A DNA stretch of 64,000 nucleotides, from the NCBI GenBank assembly GCA_026874595.1, contig CM049316.1:47554695-47618694 (forward strand). Direction: 5' to 3'. The notes beneath the pieces were generated by a model. It was given only the letters and a program-made list of their open reading frames with translations, was not told where the DNA came from and ran no database searches. The DNA comes from Sipunculus nudus (taxonomy: Eukaryota > Annelida > Sipuncula > Golfingiida > Sipunculidae). The position numbers and the translations under genes were made by a program. This document shows positions 26,701 through 35,870 of the stretch, piece by piece. Within the stretch, counting starts at the first letter, position 1. Each line of letters opens with the position of its first letter.

Positions 26701-27409
26701 CTTGTAACTGGAGGTGAGGATGCCATGTTATGTCTGTGGAAAAGTGCCTCAGAGGGCTCAGAAAAACAGAAACTTCCAACAGCTAAAAGGAAAGGAAAGG
26801 TGAGCAGTCATCAAATCACAAAGAGTAGCTTCTCAGAGCTGTCAACCAGTATAGATATTCCTTATTTCACTTGCCATTCTGATAGGAATATGAAGTATGA
26901 TTTTGCATTCTTAAATACAGATTTTACAAAATCAGCACATAGGCTTTCAGCCACCGCAATAAACACAAGGTTAAATGTGTATGAAAACCAAGTGAGTGAG
27001 CTGATAGGCAAGGAACCTGAGCAGTGGTCAGATCATGGTGATCCAATGTAACCTACTTAATTTTGTATTCACATCCATTGCCAACATCCAGCAACATCCA
27101 AACAATAGATTGGGTGCAAATATGCTTCAGTCCAACTATTGAAATAAAAAATACCTTATCACTTATTTAGCAAACAAGCACTGTTATACATTGGTGATGA
27201 ATATATATTTATAAAGCTTGATATTTGTTAATATATATATGAATTTTATAAAAAAAAAAAAAGCAACACTGTGGAATCTAGATTGACATATGCTGTGACA
27301 TTTCAGCTGAGCATCATGACCTGTGGGTCACATTTATTCGCTATCTTTTCAGGTTCCCTCTTCAGTGAAGGCTAAGATGAAGAAGAAACTATCAGGATTA
27401 CCATCTTAA
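3879..27409 (+). CDS. WDR89: WD repeat-containing protein 89 (WDR89), C-terminal ten exons
   Basis: Ten exons join in consistent phase: 3879-3928, 4328-4436, 4977-5040, 5692-5823, 6391-6477, 6898-6942, 11544-11626, 15361-15466, 26692-26799, 27353-27409. Together they give 841 nt, about 280 codons, ending in TAA. The product aligns in order with vertebrate WDR89: CWDLR, then LCAGTE...FLIFWD, DDITQVQFHP, STDGLVCVFDL, a GIT-HIETFHIWE segment, DIRERFE, VDYLVDCFH, LTGAFSGQLRLFQ, GHTGVVRCMNWD, SLVTGGEDAMLCLW and a Lys-rich tail. These are WD40 blades, ending GH/WD- or WDL-like. WDR89 is about 387 residues in human, so about 110 N-terminal residues and the start codon lie upstream of the window. WD40 propellers act as protein-binding scaffolds; no enzyme activity is expected and the specific role of WDR89 is poorly known. 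The gene is stretched over more than 23 kb by repeats in its introns. Confidence 0.93.
4021..4112. repeat. (TA)n microsatellite
   Basis: Over 40 near-continuous TA repeats in a WDR89 intron. Confidence 0.97.
4328..4436 (+). CDS. WDR89: WDR89 exon
   Basis: Acceptor TTCACAG, donor GTAAGT. Encodes GYDETNNVFLSFDMN through LCAGTEAYDNDSFLIF and splits the Trp codon TG|G with the next exon, giving FLIFWD, a blade end. Confidence 0.93.
4977..5040 (+). CDS. WDR89: WDR89 exon
   Basis: Acceptor TTAACAG, donor GTCAGC. Encodes (W)DLRSTRPLGVYQESHQDDITQ, the SH-DD(I/V)TQ segment of WDR89. Confidence 0.93.
5041..5691. other. WDR89 intron
   Basis: 651 bp, ordinary intronic sequence. The stretch at about 5480-5580 is unusually GC-rich and CACA/GCAGC-rich, but carries no recognisable gene. 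Confidence 0.6.
5692..5823 (+). CDS. WDR89: WDR89 exon
   Basis: Acceptor TTTTAG, donor GTACGT; 44 whole codons (phase 0). VQFHPTNPDQMATCSTDGLV, then CVFDL and an acidic turn. A full WD40 blade ending VFD. Confidence 0.93.
6391..6477 (+). CDS. WDR89: WDR89 exon
   Basis: Acceptor AATGCAG, donor GTGAGA; 29 codons, phase 0. SRIGWCGESKQNIYGITHIE, then TFHIWEAVE. Matches the vertebrate SCIGWSG...IYCMTH block. Confidence 0.92.
6898..6942 (+). CDS. WDR89: WDR89 micro-exon
   Basis: 45 bp, acceptor ATTCCAG, donor GTGAGT. Encodes GDTLLEIKDIRERFE, matching the vertebrate NIQDVRE segment. Too short to be found by ORF length alone; supported by phase and similarity. Confidence 0.85.
7139..7360 (+). mobile_element. 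Start of a hairpin-ended (Helentron-like) element
   Basis: Begins TTGTATCC, with an inverted pair GTATCC (7141-7146)/GGATAC (7160-7165) around a CAGACAAAG-like loop. A CCGCC stretch leading into about 20 C follows (7197-7220). The same opening, with only a few substitutions, starts the element at 53015. The matching 3' end (CTGGGGATAC...CTAG) was not found in this intron, so this copy may be truncated. Confidence 0.6.
7361..9260. repeat. Degenerate tandem/dispersed repeat in WDR89 intron
   Basis: The motif set 'CCAAATTGTTCAATATTGTA', 'TCTCTCAAGTTTGTTC-AATGG', 'GTGATTTTTGGC-GAGTTA' and 'TTTTATGC-A-TATTGGTCACATG' recurs at roughly 150-300 bp spacing (about 7630-7880, 7950-8080, 8150-8260, 8300-8410, 8970-9200). 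A diverged copy is at 29690-30290. Such internal repeats resemble the body of the hairpin-ended elements. No coding capacity. Confidence 0.6.
9640..9790. repeat. Dispersed repeat shared with 33170-33320
   Basis: Contains AACTGCCAACTGTTTCAGAT, TTGGCAACAGATCAAGAGTT and CAGTGCAGCCA, all of which recur at 33170-33320. Within each copy the AGGTCAAGAGTTCA-type unit is itself repeated. Confidence 0.55.
9791..10640. other. WDR89 intron, no gene seen
   Basis: AT-rich sequence with a brief GC-rich patch (10022-10080). No splice-bounded conserved exon recognised. Confidence 0.5.
10650..11445. repeat. AGGTCA-rich dispersed repeat
   Basis: Several diverged units of about 170-190 bp contain GTGACCTTGACC or CTTCAAGGTCA, 'ATAACTTTTGAAG' and 'TTTTGTCCTCAAATT'. 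The segment closes with CCATAGGGGGGAGCCATTC. The same units fill 13800-14450, and related ones occur at 55080-55450, 56050-57050 and 59330-59420. Confidence 0.65.
11469..11543 (+). other. Possible alternative 5' extension of a WDR89 exon
   Basis: A second acceptor (TTAATAG, ending 11468) lies exactly 75 bp upstream of the main one. The 25 codons between are open and in frame with the exon at 11544. The sequence before each acceptor (TTAAGTTTGGCTTGTGTT at about 11446 and 11521) is the same, so the acceptor has been locally duplicated. Vertebrate WDR89 has no such insertion, so the downstream site is preferred. Confidence 0.35.
11544..11626 (+). CDS. WDR89: WDR89 exon
   Basis: Acceptor TTTGAAG (weak, short of pyrimidines near the AG), donor GTAAAA. 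Encodes GSDKVDYLVDCFHSEPGDNL, then YLLTGAF and AG of a Ser codon completed by the next exon. Matches the vertebrate ALDYLIGGLYH...IGG block. Confidence 0.88.
11720..11763. repeat. (TA)n microsatellite
   Basis: About 22 TA repeats in the WDR89 intron. Confidence 0.95.
11817..12568 (+). mobile_element. Candidate solo LTR
   Basis: A TG...CA-bounded segment of about 750 bp with a TATA box (TATAAATAG, 12066-12074), a compact GC-richer upstream region, and AATAAA (12486-12491) followed by a TTATATTTATTTG stretch, the order U3-R-U5 would give. There is no second LTR or internal coding region nearby, and no convincing target duplication. Boundaries are approximate; it could also be another TATA-bearing repeat. 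Confidence 0.4.
12673..13763 (-). mobile_element. Helentron-like non-autonomous element, copy 1
   Basis: Read on the minus strand it begins TTGTATCTGCC and ends with a perfect 7-bp stem-loop, seven bases, then CTAG followed by T. On the plus strand the stem is GTAGTCG 12684-12690 / CGACTAC 12696-12702, loop ACAAG. Subterminal inverted repeats are TGTATCTGCC...CAGAGT (12704-12724) against ACTCTGTTTTGGCAGATACA (13743-13762). The interior consists of about 280-bp tandem units, each made of two diverged halves of about 140 bp anchored on GGTGG(C/T)(G/A)CCACC. There is no open frame of its own. Copy 2 is at 43005-44732. The layout (subTIRs, 3' hairpin, CT-R-R end, tandem repeats) is that described for Helentron-associated non-autonomous elements. 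Confidence 0.72.
13768..14470. mobile_element. Hairpin-led AGGTCA-rich repeat element
   Basis: Directly abuts the preceding element. Opens with a stem GTCTCCCC (13768-13775)/GGGGAGAC (13783-13790), then units with GGTGACCTTGATCTTC/GTGACCTTGACC and 'AACTTTTGAACCACT' at about 170 bp spacing. A GAGGGGAGAG motif near 14468 is an imperfect inverse of the opening TCTCCCCTC. The 3' boundary is uncertain. Confidence 0.5.
14480..15360. other. WDR89 intron
   Basis: Unremarkable AT-rich sequence with a short (CA)n run at about 15084-15102. No gene seen. Confidence 0.55.
15361..15466 (+). CDS. WDR89: WDR89 exon
   Basis: Acceptor ACTTTTTAG, donor GTCAGT. Completes the split Ser codon (AG|C), then GQLRLFQINGDDLQPSKNLD, KGHTGVVRCMNWDVQ. 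GH...WD is the classic WD40 blade signature. Confidence 0.94.
15512..26520. repeat. 11-kb minisatellite, about 28-bp unit
   Basis: Roughly 390 copies of a unit whose core is CTGATCCATACTTCCCAGTC followed by A(A/G/C/T)CATTCA. Sub-types differ by GGTCCATATACTTCC (+2 bp), CACGATCC (-1 bp), ACCAATCC and GATCAATAC. Larger blocks are duplicated: about 16500-18190 recurs at 21910-23485 with a four-unit deletion, and about 18620-19250 recurs at 19490-20120 (offset 870). The array starts about 45 bp after one WDR89 exon and stops about 170 bp before the next. Degenerate edge units (26300-26520) mark the decaying margin. Open frames of up to about 67 codons inside it are by-products of the repeat. Confidence 0.98.
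26692..26799 (+). CDS. WDR89: WDR89 exon
   Basis: Acceptor CTGTTCAG, donor GTGAGC; 36 codons in phase 0. SQSLVTGGEDAMLCLW is the last WD40 strand set (vertebrate DSLLTGGEDAQLLLW), followed by a Lys-rich tail (KQKLPTAKRKGK). Confidence 0.95.
26800..27352. other. Last WDR89 intron
   Basis: The exon frame stays open through the donor to 27051, so intron retention would add 84 residues. The TGG-less low-complexity translation shows no conserved motif, and the GTGAGC donor and clean TTTTCAG acceptor argue for splicing. Confidence 0.7.
27353..27409 (+). CDS. WDR89: WDR89 terminal coding exon
   Basis: Acceptor ATCTTTTCAG. Encodes VPSSVKAKMKKKLSGLPS and TAA; a short basic tail comparable to the KR-rich end of vertebrate WDR89. 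Confidence 0.85.
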   Translation, partial: VPSSVKAKMKKKLSGLPS

Positions 27410-28100
27410 TGTTTATAATCCACATGTTTCATCTGTACATAAGATAATCATTATATACTATATTTTTAGTATTGTCCAGGCTGAAGTCATGGTACATGTA
27501 CCAAAGCTACATTTTAAATGTCATGGTTTCAATTGGAGGAAGGCTGCCTGTCAACAATTTGTACCCACAGTAAATAAAATATGAGCACATGTTCATCTCT
27601 TTTAGAATTGTGGAATTTTGGTCCATTACTTGTTAAAGACCTATCTGACCATGTCTGGCTTTCCTGGGATGCCACAAACTTTGAATCAAAGACACATGGT
27701 GACTGATCAAAACTGTTACCCAGGCATCAGAGTAACACATCACAATAGATTCTGAAAGGGGTGTATGTGTGTGCGTGTATATATATCTGTATATATAAAC
27801 TTACAATTAAAGATCATATTTGTATCACTGTCTTATTTGAATTATTTAACACTGTTGAAGGTATATTTGCTTGGATTCATGATTGCAGGATGAGATGAAA
27901 TATGAAATTGTTTCTTTAAAAATAAAATTATCTCTGGAATCTCATTTATTAGCCAGAAGTGTGCATGGAACATGCAGTTATGTTGGGCATAGGACTGGCT
28001 TTTACAGGACCTGAGTGACACAGACCTCAGCTGGCCTTACATCAGGTTGAACCACTTATCTGTCATTATTAGCTCTTCATGTAAGTTGACAATCTAAATA
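27410..28100 (+). other. WDR89: WDR89 3' UTR and polyadenylation signals
   Basis: AATAAA occurs at 27573-27578, again near 27921 and near 28097, so alternative 3' ends are possible. A GTATATATAT stretch lies near 27775. Confidence 0.55.
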
Positions 28101-29580
28101 AAGAATCAAAATCATAAAAGGCCTTTTAAAATACAATAATGCAAACATGTAACTTAAAGTATGTAAACTTAATAAGCTGAATAAGGCCAGTCAGAGATCT
28201 CTCCAGAACAGCTCCAGCCACATTAGAAGTAACAATTTCTCTTCTCTTATTCAGCCAGCTTTGTTTTAGAGGATGTATGAAGCCGTGACAAACCCGACTC
28301 GGTAGGCAATGATAATTTGGCTGGATAGCCAACTTGAGTCTTGATACAAGCAATATCGAGGAATGCATCACAGTGGTCTTCCATCATGTTGATGGATAAA
28401 CAGTCCATAATCTTAACATTATGCTACGAATGATAAATTAAAACAGGAGAATACATGTGAACTCACAACCCACACTGAAACCCTGTCTCTATGGTAACAA
28501 GTCATTTCCTGTATCGCATACACGTTGGCTGCATTCAGTAACCCAATGGAGCAAAACTTGTATTCATGCAGTCAGAAATTCAACAAACATGCGGAGGGGT
28601 TTACCAATATGCTGAGTTAAAACTGAACTTTTCTCACTCATGTTTGGTGTTGTTAGAAAGTACACTAGACATGCTAACAATTATGTTAATTGACACTGTA
28701 CCTTAAGGCCATGAGGCGTTGTCAGAAATGTCAAAAATATTTGCATCCTCATGAGGCCTTATAATGCATTCCTCAGACCTAGATGTAAAGGCACTCTGAC
28801 AACCAGTATTCTGGTCTTAATGTGAGAGGTTCGGTATGCTGACCCCTGTAAGCTTGTCTGTTGGTTCTGAGAAACCTAGCAAGGCCATAGATTTGGATGC
28901 TTTCTACCCCCCCCCCCCCCCTCCTCCCCTTTGGTGATAAAAGTGTTACTAAATTTGTTAAAGTAAGGCTTTTCATATATTCAGACATAATATGGTGTGA
29001 AAATTTTGTACCACTTCTTACGAAAATGCATACATAACTAAAGGATTAGGAAATTCAGTACTCCCTTTTACAAGAAAGTTAAATTATTAAACTGGCCACA
29101 TAGTTTACATTCAAATATATCAGAGTTATGTACAGGTTTATCCATTTAAGTTCACAGTGAAACTGTCGTTATGTAGAATATATGTGTAGATTTAAATGGA
29201 AAACTGACCAGCATCTCTCATAAGCTTGTACAGCTAGGCCTGGTTTCTTCAGGTATATACCTTTGGTCCAATCTGGCTTCTACCTCCGTAAACGGTTGCC
29301 CTTTCCTGAACCTTGCATCATATGATTTTGCCCTTTTTTATATATTCAAAAGGTGTCCTAGTGTCTGACCCCCAGAAAACATAATATACCTGAGTGTGGG
29401 TGCAATTAATTTCAAAATATATTTTTAAACATTAAACTCCAATGACCAACCAGACGAATTTTTAGTTTTATTAGCCTCAGTCGATGGGCACATGTAAATG
29501 TTTAGTCCAGAAAATTTAGGCACATGTTAATGTTAAGTCCAGAAAGTTTTTCCACAGTTGTTATCTTTAAAGGAGAATTT
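28101..29580. other. Intergenic DNA
   Basis: No conserved exon seen. A run of about 18 C lies at 28906-28921. Short minus-strand frames here (28126-28371, 28779-28988) have no recognisable motif. Confidence 0.5.
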
Positions 29581-30300
29581 AATATATATATATATGATTG
29601 TCCATAGGGGGGAGCGACATATTTAAAGTCATTCTAGTTAAATGAGTATGAATTGAGTTTAATATTAAAAAAAAACAGTTGTCATTTGGCGAAAAAGCAT
29701 AATAAAATACAATATCAGAAACGGCTGGAGCTAAATTTTCACCAAATTTTATGCAAATGTTGGTCATATGTGCATGTGATATTTGAAATTGAGGTATTGG
29801 TGGCGGCACCTGCACCGACCTTTTTTTGCACGGGGGTCATCGTTCATTAGTTCATTGGCCCATAATTTCTCAAGAATCCCCAAATTTTACGCAAAAATCA
29901 GTCACATATCAATTAAATGTTGTAGGATTCAGCTTTTTGTGGCGTCACCTGCATCAGCTTACATTTTACGGGGGGAAATGAGATAAATCTTCTCCGAAAT
30001 CATTCACCAAAATAGTTCCATATTTCACAGAAATAATCCCAGAGTCAAGCTCTCTCAGATTTGTTCAAATGGTTTGGTTTATATGAATTTTGGCCGAGTT
30101 ACAAGAAAGTGAACTTGGTCATTTGGCCAAGTATGGCTACCAACAAAACAATTTCAGAAACAACAGGAGCTAGCTTCACCAAGTTTTGTGTAAATGTTGG
30201 TCACATGACTCATATTTGAAATTAAGGTTTTTGTAGCGCCATCTACATCGACCTGTTTTTTTTTTTTTTTTAATTTTAGTCTCTTTCAGCTTAAAAATGT
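29581..30300. repeat. Dispersed repeat, hairpin-element type
   Basis: A (TA)n, TGTCCATAGGGGGGAGC and GTCATTCTAG followed by T (CTAG at 29634-29637) look like the 3' end of one element. Next comes sequence related to 7361-9260 ('TTTTATGCAAATGTTGGTCA', 'GGTGGCGGCACCTGCACCGA', 'TTTGGCCGAGTTACAAG'). No coding potential. Confidence 0.5.
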
Positions 30301-30402
30301 TTTATGATGAAACTGTCATGTTGAATGGTTTAATTTTTCAGAAGGATTATCCAAGGGTAGAGTCCTTTCAATTGTATAAGAATGGATTGGGTTCATTGAT
30401 TT

Positions 30403-31265
30403 TTGGTAGAATCACATTTGCATCATCGCTCCCAGAAAGTGGTCATAAGAACTGAGACGTCTGATAAGTTCCCTTTGAACCAGGGTGTACCTCAGGGTTT
30501 ATGTCTTGGCCAGTTGATATTCACTAAATGCTCTAGCTCCATATTCAACGTCATCGGTCATCATAACAAGGAGGGCCACGGTTATGTTGTTGACCATCAA
30601 ATATATGCAGGATGTGATCCTACCTGCATTGCCACTGAGATTGCCCCTTTGGAACAATGCACCGAGGATATCAAAGTTTGGGTACAAAAAATGAAGCTTA
30701 AAATGAATGATGCTAAGAGTACATGGTTATTGACACTAAAAAACAACTTGCCAAATGTGGTAAAATATCTATAATATTGAGCCATCTGAGTTTGTCCGTA
30801 AGCATGGGGCATACTTAGAAAGACACATGACTAACGAAGTGCAGATCAAGATGAAGTGTAAAGCAGCGTACGCAAAACTCCAAAACAAAGGGAAAGTACG
30901 CAGATACCTAAACCAGAATAGTACAGAAACTCTCAAACATGCTCTGGTTTTTAGCCATCTTTATTATTGTAATGTCCTACCTGTAGGGCTGTCGAGTGCC
31001 CACATTCAGAATCTTCAACAGGTGCAGAACTCAGCAGCCCACGTGTTGTGCAGAGAATCATACATAAAGCCAGTCCTTAAAAGACTCCATTGACTCCCTG
31101 TTGCCTTTCGGATCAAATATAAGATCTGCCTTATAACTCTCAATGCTCTGAGAGGTCACTGCCCAATTATATCAAGGATACATTGAAGTTAAAACAGTCT
31201 GTCTATCCACTCCGCTCTATTAACGTCATACCGTTGGAGATGCCCAGGATGAAATATAAGTCCTT
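30403..31265 (+). pseudogene. LINE reverse transcriptase fragment, inactivated
   Basis: Reads PLNQGVPQGLCLGQLIF, then a catalytic box YVVDHQIY where active LINEs of this kind have YADDTQ(L/I)Y, then a coil-like KVWVQKMKLKMNDAKS segment. After a frameshift (frame closes at 30774, resumes about 30776 in another frame) the thumb/connection region continues (AAYAKLQNKGKVRRYLNQNS, FSHLYYCNVLP, LQQVQNSAAHV, KRLH). The expected Trp of RLHWLP is a TGA stop at about 31091-31093, with LPVAFRIKYKICLITLNALR beyond. A decayed Jockey/CR1-like copy; the family call rests on the motif pattern only. Confidence 0.8.
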
Positions 31266-31380
31266 GCTACTGGATCATTTACGCTTGGTCCAATAATTTG
31301 GATGGTCAAGTTATCTGCGTTTTCAATGCCAAGCAACACATCAATTGTGTCATTTGGTGTGTCAACAACAGCAAGGTCTC

Positions 31381-32760
31381 TCAGATGTTCATATTGATGA
31401 ATTTGTGCGATCGGTACAGGTATAACGTTCCCATAGGTTTGTTCATCTCTGTCAAGCGTACTTTGCGAACAAACGACCCATCAAAACTCTCTAACTCACA
31501 GTCAACAACACGAAGTTTGCGGGTTATCTTTACTCCTCCTACCGTTGTGAGGTTAAAGTCTTGCAAGTGTCCACTCTGCGATCTAGGAACTATGCTTTCA
31601 CGAAGTAGCGATATTTGACTACCGTATCTAGAAGAACTCAACCAATGTTTTCTTGGAGCCATGACGTAAGAAAGCCATCATCGTTGGCAAAGCACACGTT
31701 TTGATAACAGCGGGTTTTGTCTCCAAGGTTCTAGCACTGACGTTTTTCTGGATCGGTGTGAACTCTGGAACAGTTGCGTTTAAAGTTGTATTCGCGGCAG
31801 ATGTCACATGACTTGACTCAAGGAGTGTACGATTCGAATGTCGATAGCCATGAAAGCGTACACGCGTGGGCACATCGATACCAAATGGGTATCAACCCCA
31901 TCTGTGGGTACTTGACATTTTGCGATAAATTGACAGTCATCTTGTTTAAATGGTGGTTTCCCTGAAACACAGTTAATGTGTCCACAACGACGGCAAATAC
32001 CATTTGCGTTCATTATGTCAAAATTCCCAGTTTGTTACAGAGTTCGAAATTTTTTACAACCCTTCAGAAAATGGCTTGACATCATTTGGTGCAAATGACA
32101 TTTCGCATTTCGCGGGCAAAGTTATATAGCATTACTTCTGACTTTATCTATCCTGTCACCAGAGGACACCGTTGAATGACTCACTCCGACAGACTTGGGA
32201 TATTTAGGGACGAACGATTTCCTGGATCCTGTTGCTTGCGGCTCAGTAGCTATTTTAGTCTTTTGGAACAAGGTCAACAGTGCGTGTAACCAATTTACTA
32301 GCCCAGGCACGGAATCTGATGCTTTAGCGTCGCTAACATTCTGTAAAAACAGGATGCAATGTTTTTCCGGTAACTGTGTCAGTGGCATTCTTCCATCAAG
32401 ATCAGCGCTCATACCGATTGTTTTTATCTGAGAAGTGAAGTTCTGTAAACGTTCCACGAATTTCTCCAAAGCTTTTATGTCATCTTCCCCTCTCGAAATT
32501 CCATACGACATCATGTGCTTAGGGTCACCAAACAATGCTTCTACCAGTTCATCCTGGCTTCCATATGCCTCGTCTAGAATTTGCCACGCCCTTCCTAATG
32601 ACTTGCAAGTTTTATCTTGTTTTTCCAAATTCTCCTTTCCATTGATTTAACTAACTGGTACTGACTCTCTATTTCATTTAAATGTTTGGTAAAATGCAAG
32701 AACAGTTCTTTAAACCATGCATATTCACGCAGATCTCCGGAGAAAGTTGGGAATTTTACC
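31381..32760 (-). pseudogene. LTR retrotransposon gag-zinc knuckle-protease block, broken
   Basis: On the minus strand, in order: a gag-like stretch with FPTFSGDLREYAWFKELF (about 32690-32760), a frame change near 32630, a 168-residue open stretch (32628-32122; AWQILDEAYGSQ...ALFGDP), then a Cys/His knuckle (CRRCGH, about 31990) and a protease-like segment (31662-31381) reading GSQISLLRES...VDCELESFDG. The PxFSGD...FK arrangement resembles DUF1759-type gag of BEL/Pao elements. The expected protease DTGS reads RYGS here, so the catalytic Asp is lost. No RT, integrase or LTR was found next to it. Family assignment is moderate. Confidence 0.65.
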
Positions 32761-34060
32761 TGCTCCTTCTTACCTCACAGAGTTGCTATTAACCTGTACA
32801 CCACGGCGGTGTCTTCGATCCAGTGACAAGGGTTTGCTACACATGCCCAAAATTTCCAGGAGAGTTGGTATAAGATAGTTCCAAGTGGCAGCCCACCGCT
32901 TATGTAATGCACTACCCAGAACTACGCAAGCTATCTTCACTTCTGACTTTCATTGCACCTGAAGACAACTCTGTTTAAGCAGCATACAGAAATATCCAGC
33001 TTATATGCAAGATAATCCATGATTAAAATATATCTGTATTCTGATTTTGCTTTCAATAGGCATCTGTTATTTTTCTTAACATTTTGATTTAAAAAATATC
33101 TTATGAATATGCATAGTATTACTGTAAAAAAAGCATTGAAAAAGTCAATTTTGTCTGTGTCTATAAATAACTTGGCAGACTGCCAACCAATTCAGACTTG
33201 GCAACAGGCCAAGTTTCAGTCTGGATCTATTTATAGCTTTGGCAGACTGCCAACTGTATCAGATATTGCAACAGGTCAAGAGTTCACTCAGTGCAGCCAG
33301 GTTCAGGTCAAGAGATCACTCACTGCAGAAGCTGCAGCTAGCAATTAGCTCCGCTTGACTTGGGGAAACTGCCTGCCTCAGCTGAGCTTAGTCAGCCCAG
33401 TGCACCTGACCTCAGAGAAATTTAATGTGTCAGCCTGAAATTTTGGCCTGTCCATTAAACTTTGATGGCTTTCTCGTACACCTGCAATAATGTTTGCACA
33501 GTGCAGTTCCCTGCTTATTTCTCGGGAGTGATTTGACATATCAGCCATATAAATGTCTTGTCGATGTCAATATTCCTTTTTTGAATGAAAATTTAATCAA
33601 ATGAATAACATAAAATGTAAATAAATAGTTTTAATTTTATCTCACCTTTCTTTAAAATAACAAATGCATAGTTGAATGTATAGAGTCTCAGCCTTAGCAG
33701 AGTAGTTCTTTTTTTTACAAAATACATGATACTTACAAAGGTACAACAAACACATACACAAAGAAATTGTTGAAATGCGATTTTACAATCATAACATATA
33801 CTGAGGTCGGTCTGTCCACTCAATCTGATTAGGACAGACAGCAGCAAAGTTGCCCGCCAGGTGGTGTGTCAGCCCTATTCCTTATCACTACTATAGATGC
33901 AGTGAGAGGGTAATCCGCCCCCGCAAACATCCACACCGAGCGAGTCTCAAGAGGGCTGAGGGGAGTAGCCTACAAAATCTTTATATGTACACATTAAAAA
34001 AAAAAATTAATATTTACCTAAAATCCTCACATATATTTCTATAAATGTATGATATTTTTT
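32761..34060. other. Intergenic DNA with repeat fragments
   Basis: More of the gag-side element may extend to about 33000. 33170-33320 holds the repeat shared with 9640-9790 (CTTGGCAGACTGCCAA, CAACAGGTCAAGAGTTCACT). The remainder is unassigned. Confidence 0.45.
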
Positions 34061-34249
34061 CCGACACACCTGGTATTATCAAGATAACATGGACACATAG
34101 ACTAGACCATGCAGACAATAATCACCCATGGCCATTATAATAATTATATAAGGAATAATTCAATTTGATCTTCAATTAGAAATTTCCCCAACTTTAATTT
34201 ATTTACTCCATTTTTTTTAATGTTCACAATAAATTCCTTGAGTATTTGC

Positions 34250-35870
34250 AATTTACAACACTGCAAACAAGAAAGAACGATTTTCCTTTCTTTGCTTGTA
34301 GAGGACGTATTTATACAGTAACAGAAATGTGATTTTGCAGCCAGTTTTTGTCATTAACTAGCATGATACCATATAGTATTTTCATAAGTGACATGCCCAG
34401 AAGACATAATTCATAATCTTGCAAACCATGCCTGTATGTTTAAATAAAAGTTTTTACTGACCATAAATTCAAACAATAAATGTACAATACATTGAAAAGA
34501 AGAAGTTTTTTTAGTCTTCCATTTAAACAGTTGTTCATTCAGAGGTACACAATTATGCAGTATCTTATACAGAAATTCCCTAAGCTATGTATATCTAAAG
34601 TTATTTAAAGTATATTTTTATATGCATTTTCCCTTCTAATTTCAATATTATTCTCTCTGTTTATAACATTCCACCTATCTTGTATTGGCTGTGGGCTTTT
34701 CCCATATATTTTCTACAAAAGTATCAGATGCTGTTCGGAATTTCAGACCCTTCAATGTAGCATGTCCACCAATAGTTAAGATAATTTCCATATTTTAATC
34801 AATTTTTTCAACCTTATAATTTAAAATATATTTTTCCAGTGTTGCGGAATAGCTTACATTAGTGACTTACAATTCATGCAATCAATATATTTAATATCAG
34901 AATCACCTTGCTTAAAGGCATTCCATGTCTTCAAGGTTCCTTTTTCATCAATCATATCTTTAATATAATATATACCCACACTATGCAACAGCTTATTATA
35001 TTCTGGTTTTGAATTTATCATTAAATAGTTGTTGTTCCACGGGCACTGATATAGTATATCATCTGGTTAGTCAGGTTCCACAGATACAAAAGACGAACAG
35101 TCTTCAGAACATTTCCTATAAATATTTGGCTACATGTTTGTCAGTATACTGTGACATCAAAATTACTTCCCATGCATGCATGGTAAACCTCCAATATTTT
35201 TAATTTATAATTTAATGTCTCCTTGATTACTAAAGTTTTAGGTTCAAAGAAGCGCTTGGCCCACATTACTCTCTGTGTCTTACAGGCAACATCAGGCAAT
35301 TCTCTTGATGGATAACACAGTATTTTTTTGCTGTATTAAAACATTTGTGACATAAAATATCTTTGAATTTAGAAATGAACGTACAACTTCTGCTCTGCCA
35401 TATAATGTGAGATTTCTACATTTCCATAATGATAATGTAGATTGTAAACTATTTTCAGCTCTCTTGAACTTTTCTTTATGGACAATATCTCTGTTATACG
35501 AAAACTAGATTCCAAGTATTTTCATGCATGATTTTGTCAAATCTGTCCACCTCAAATTATACGCATCATTCACGTTCTTCATTGATCCAAAGAAAGCAGC
35601 CTCAGATTCTGCTAGATTTAACTTGAAAAATATTCAAAATTCTTGATAAGAGAGAGAACCTTGTCAGTAATTCAGTATTTTTAACAAATATAATAGTATC
35701 ATCTGCAAACATGCACATTTTCTTCACATTATTTACAACATTTATAACATTTCTAATTATTATTGCCAATATTTCTACAGCCATTATGAACAAATATATG
35801 GAGCTAGAGTATCTATCTGTCGGGTTCCTCTACCTACATTAAAATAACCCATTGTAAAGCCATTGTTTAA
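34250..35870 (-). pseudogene. Decayed LINE, RT to C-terminal region
   Basis: Minus-strand translation in several frames gives MCMFADDTIIFVKN (about 35690-35735, RT active site) and further on KLLHSVGIYYIKDMIDEKGT and LKTWNAFKQ (about 34910-34995). The latter is the 'gi.yi.Dli.e.G' C-terminal signature of L1/Tx1-like LINEs. Many stops and frameshifts. Different sequence from the LINE at 593-2929. Confidence 0.65.

Noticed and set aside
26800-27051. Read-through of the penultimate WDR89 exon as coding
   Set aside because: Open by chance; a strong GTGAGC donor is present and the next exon gives the expected basic tail.
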